Positions 63,146-64,000 of a stretch of DNA of 64,000 bases are shown one piece after another (position 1 is the stretch's first letter; each line of letters begins with the position of its first letter). The stretch is from assembly GCF_033097525.1 (NCBI RefSeq), contig NZ_CP109907.1, positions 2,852,001 through 2,916,000 on the forward strand, in the 5' to 3' direction. The notes under the pieces are model-generated. The model ran no database searches. It saw nothing but the letters and a program-made list of their open reading frames with translations, and was not told where the DNA came from. This stretch comes from Sphingobacterium sp. UGAL515B_05. GTDB lineage: Bacteria > Bacteroidota > Bacteroidia > Sphingobacteriales > Sphingobacteriaceae. A program made the position numbers and the translations under genes.

Positions 63146-63700
63146 TTACATGGCCTCAGCGACAACTTCAGTCACTTCTGGAACCATGCGTTTCAACAAG
63201 CCCTCAATTCCTGCTTTTAATGTGATTGTCGAAGATGGACAGCCACTGCAAGAACCTTTTAGTTCAACTGTCACAATACCTTCGTTGAAGGATTTATAAT
63301 GGATTGCTCCACCATCTTGTTCAACAGCAGGTCTTACATAATCATGTAATACTTGTTGTATCTTTACTTCAGTTTCGGTGCCTTCAAAATTAACCTCGGC
63401 ATCATGGTGTACCGTTTTTACAGCAAGTTCAGACTCTACAGCACCTTTTACAAAGTCTTTTAGCAAGGCTTCAATGTCTTCCCATTCCGCATCATCAGTT
63501 TTGGTAATGGTCACAAAATTACTCGCAAAAAATACCCCATTTACAAAGTTAAATTTGAATAATTCAAGTGCAAACGGTGAATCTTGTGCTGCTTCTTTAT
63601 TTGGAAAATCCACACTACCGTTGATCAACAATTTATTGACCAAGAACTTCATTGTAGAAGGGTTGGGTGTAGACTCTGTATATACGTTAATCGTAGCCAT
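63146..63700 (-). CDS. NifU-like iron-sulfur scaffold (Nfu)
   Basis: 184 residues. N-terminal Nfu domain (TESTPNPSTMKFLVNKLL) and C-terminal NifU domain (about 115-180) with the iron-sulfur site Cys151-x-x-Cys154 in LKGSCSGCPSSTIT. Carries or transfers Fe-S clusters. Confidence 0.92.
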   Translation of the reverse strand: MATINVYTESTPNPSTMKFLVNKLLINGSVDFPNKEAAQDSPFALELFKFNFVNGVFFASNFVTITKTDDAEWEDIEALLKDFVKGAVESELAVKTVHHDAEVNFEGTETEVKIQQVLHDYVRPAVEQDGGAIHYKSFNEGIVTVELKGSCSGCPSSTITLKAGIEGLLKRMVPEVTEVVAEAM

Positions 63701-63723
63701 GTAGTATCTATTTTTATTCCAAG

Positions 63724-63731
63724 CAAATATA
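63724..63731 (-). promoter_or_regulatory. -7 box of nifU-like gene
   Basis: Minus-strand TATATTTG, 23 bases before ATG 63700. Confidence 0.5.
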
Positions 63732-63772
63732 GTTCAAATGAAGCTTTGTTAAGGTCATCTATAAGTAAAAGC

Positions 63773-64000
63773 TTACAAAGTGACACCTGTGTAGTTAGAA
63801 GGACTGATCGCTTTCAGTTCCTCTTTAACTTCGGCTGATACATTGAGATTATCAACAAATGTTGCAATCGTTTCTTTTGTAACATGTGTGTTGGTACGTG
63901 TTAAGTCCTTTAAAGCTTCATACGGCTTTGGATAGCCTTCCCTTCTTAATATAGTTTGTAGTGCCTCCGCAACAACAGCCCAATTATTTTCAAGATCGTT
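63773..64000 (-). CDS. purB: adenylosuccinate lyase, 3' end (partial)
   Basis: The last 75 residues before a TAA at 63773 read NWAVVAEALQTILRREGYP, then YEALKDLTRTNTHVTKETI, and end in SPSNYTGVTL. This matches the C-terminal end of PurB, which makes AMP and AICAR from the succinylated precursors. The gene continues beyond the right edge. Confidence 0.85.
   Translation of the reverse strand, partial: NDLENNWAVVAEALQTILRREGYPKPYEALKDLTRTNTHVTKETIATFVDNLNVSAEVKEELKAISPSNYTGVTL

Overview
The window is a chromosomal segment of a Bacteroidota bacterium, most likely Sphingobacteriaceae (Sphingobacterium-like). The evidence is moderate G+C; promoters of the Bacteroidota type (-33 TTTG, about 18 bp, -7 TAnnTTTG) in front of both tRNA genes and the atp operon; few Shine-Dalgarno sites; and families typical of the phylum: SusC-like outer-membrane barrel, DUF4292 lipoprotein, DUF4476 protein, PNGase F-like protein, split transketolase, RibBA and the FxVPxxYF motif in a sigma-factor partner. 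No phage, insertion sequence, CRISPR array or large foreign island was seen. Most of the content is housekeeping.

Layout: 1-3303 holds the 3' end of a membrane protein gene and a convergent three-gene operon of unknown function (membrane-anchored Ppx/GppA-like ATPase fold, coiled-coil membrane protein, Pro-rich coiled-coil protein). 3540-6459: a cupin and a Pif1-like helicase. 6509-12330: F-type ATP synthase operon (atpZ, subunit I-like gene, atpB-E-F-H-A-G) without beta and epsilon genes. 12404-17965: fabH, clpS, a TonB-type barrel protein, a DUF1080 hydrolase and a YjjG nucleotidase. 18177-22998: sensor kinase, response regulator, TPR protein, hemE, hemJ and a DUF4476 protein. 23021-28326 (minus strand): aldehyde dehydrogenase, DCC protein, ribBA, LptF/G permease and START-like protein. 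Two identical CAT-anticodon tRNA genes follow. 28967-36263: PNGase F-like protein, ABC exporter, an acidic protein, an AraC regulator and a dienoyl-CoA-reductase-like SDR. 36442-39131: ribosomal operon rplM-rpsI-rpsB-tsf. 39366-46455: cell-envelope cluster (TPR, DUF4292 lipoprotein, EnvC-like, TatA, MltD-like, PRTase, NlpC/P60). 46813-51926: thrL-thrA-thrB-thrC with a recognisable attenuator. 52090-56590: RlmI-like methyltransferase, Fsr-like MFS, SGNH hydrolase, aminotransferase. 56652-60431: one operon carrying both transketolase halves, an ECF sigma factor, a repeat-containing membrane partner and a small periplasmic protein. 60602-64000: GH3 glycosidase, NifU-like protein and the 3' end of purB.

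Regulatory structure is unusually readable. Perfect hairpins terminate most convergent pairs. A Thr/Ile-rich leader peptide plus terminator precedes thrA. Several genes (clpS, yjjG, the sensor kinase, hemJ, the rlmI-like gene) have a -7 box only 3-5 bases before ATG, which implies leaderless mRNAs. Two ribosomal protein genes, rpsI and rpsB, carry strong Shine-Dalgarno sequences in a genome that otherwise barely uses them. The best candidates for undescribed biology are the 407-3303 operon and the 57071-58027 protein, in which a normally single anti-sigma-like motif is expanded into exact 32-residue repeats.
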